A DNA stretch of 64,000 nt from Garcia nutans (Eukaryota; Streptophyta; Magnoliopsida; Malpighiales; Euphorbiaceae), in the NCBI GenBank assembly GCA_947685225.1, contig CANTUV010000033.1, forward strand, positions 53,173,001 through 53,237,000, written 5' to 3'. Below are positions 63,812 to 64,000 of this stretch, in pieces; within the stretch, counting starts at the first letter, position 1; each line of letters starts with the position of its first letter. The notes under the pieces are model-generated. The model made no database searches. It worked only from the letters and a program-made list of their open reading frames with translations, and was not told the origin of the DNA. The position numbers were made by a program, and so were the translations under genes.

Positions 63812-64000
63812 CTAACAGGCATCACAAATTAAGCTCTCAAAAGTAAAAGATATTAAATGAGGGGCTGGTTAATGTTTGTAAGAGAGTTTATTTTTCCAAT
63901 TAATTTCCAATAAAAATTCATTCTTTGAGGAAGCATGCAGAGCAAAACTATATTTTTGCATATGAAAAGTGTAGGCAAAATCCACCAAACAACAGACAGA
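63812..64000 (-). other. Intron of the unidentified right-edge gene
   Basis: AT-rich sequence upstream of the acceptor CTGTTAG. No further exon was recognised before the window ends. Confidence 0.5.

Noticed and set aside
1..64000. Search for tRNA, rRNA, organelle inserts or bacterial-type operons
   Set aside because: None recognised by eye; a covariance-model scan would be needed to exclude small RNA genes.

Overview
The window is AT-rich nuclear DNA from a flowering plant. Genes have short GT-AG introns, the products belong to plant families (BP-80 vacuolar sorting receptor, group III WRKY, DUF599, plant TFIIS), and the spacers carry LINE, LTR and MITE remains. The proteins read like those of a eudicot, probably a rosid; that taxonomic call is inference from similarity I remember, not from a search.

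Layout. 1-4400: 5' two thirds of a vacuolar sorting receptor (VSR1 type) on the minus strand, running off the left edge. 7442-7925: a tiny gene for a 69-residue His- and Cys-rich protein (minus). 8957-12651: a five-exon seven-transmembrane protein with a lumenal N-terminal domain, TMEM87/lung-seven-TM family (minus). 12.7-17.4 kb: AT-rich spacer with a possible 1 kb TIR element. 17426-18212: two-exon DUF599 membrane protein (plus). 21812-23974: three-exon WRKY70/54-like group III transcription factor (minus). 24-29 kb: AT-rich spacer.

30515-39301 is the most informative stretch. It is an unprocessed, intron-bearing P4-ATPase (ALA1-like aminophospholipid flippase) that is dead. It has at least five frameshifts, three CGA-to-TGA stops within eight codons, lost ATP-binding residues, a 41-bp tandem duplication that creates a stop, and a 1,919-bp solo LTR inserted in an exon with a perfect 5-bp target duplication. 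Just upstream of it lies a LINE of L1 type with a 17-bp target duplication (40872-48932), which is itself split by a 2,677-bp solo LTR of Tekay/Del character. The insertions can therefore be ordered relative to one another.

50407-52456: transcription elongation factor TFIIS (plus), followed by a roughly 330-bp hAT-like MITE with a strong internal hairpin. 54011-54829: a 215-residue coiled-coil protein (minus). 55162-60497: a decayed Ty1/copia element with both LTRs recognisable. 61943 to the right edge: last four exons of a minus-strand gene I do not recognise.

The intact genes are ordinary housekeeping and regulatory genes and form no cluster or pathway. I found no tRNA, rRNA or CRISPR, and no convincing new biological system. 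What stands out is the layered history of gene death and transposon insertion between 30 and 49 kb, and the unusual His/Cys microprotein at 7.4 kb.
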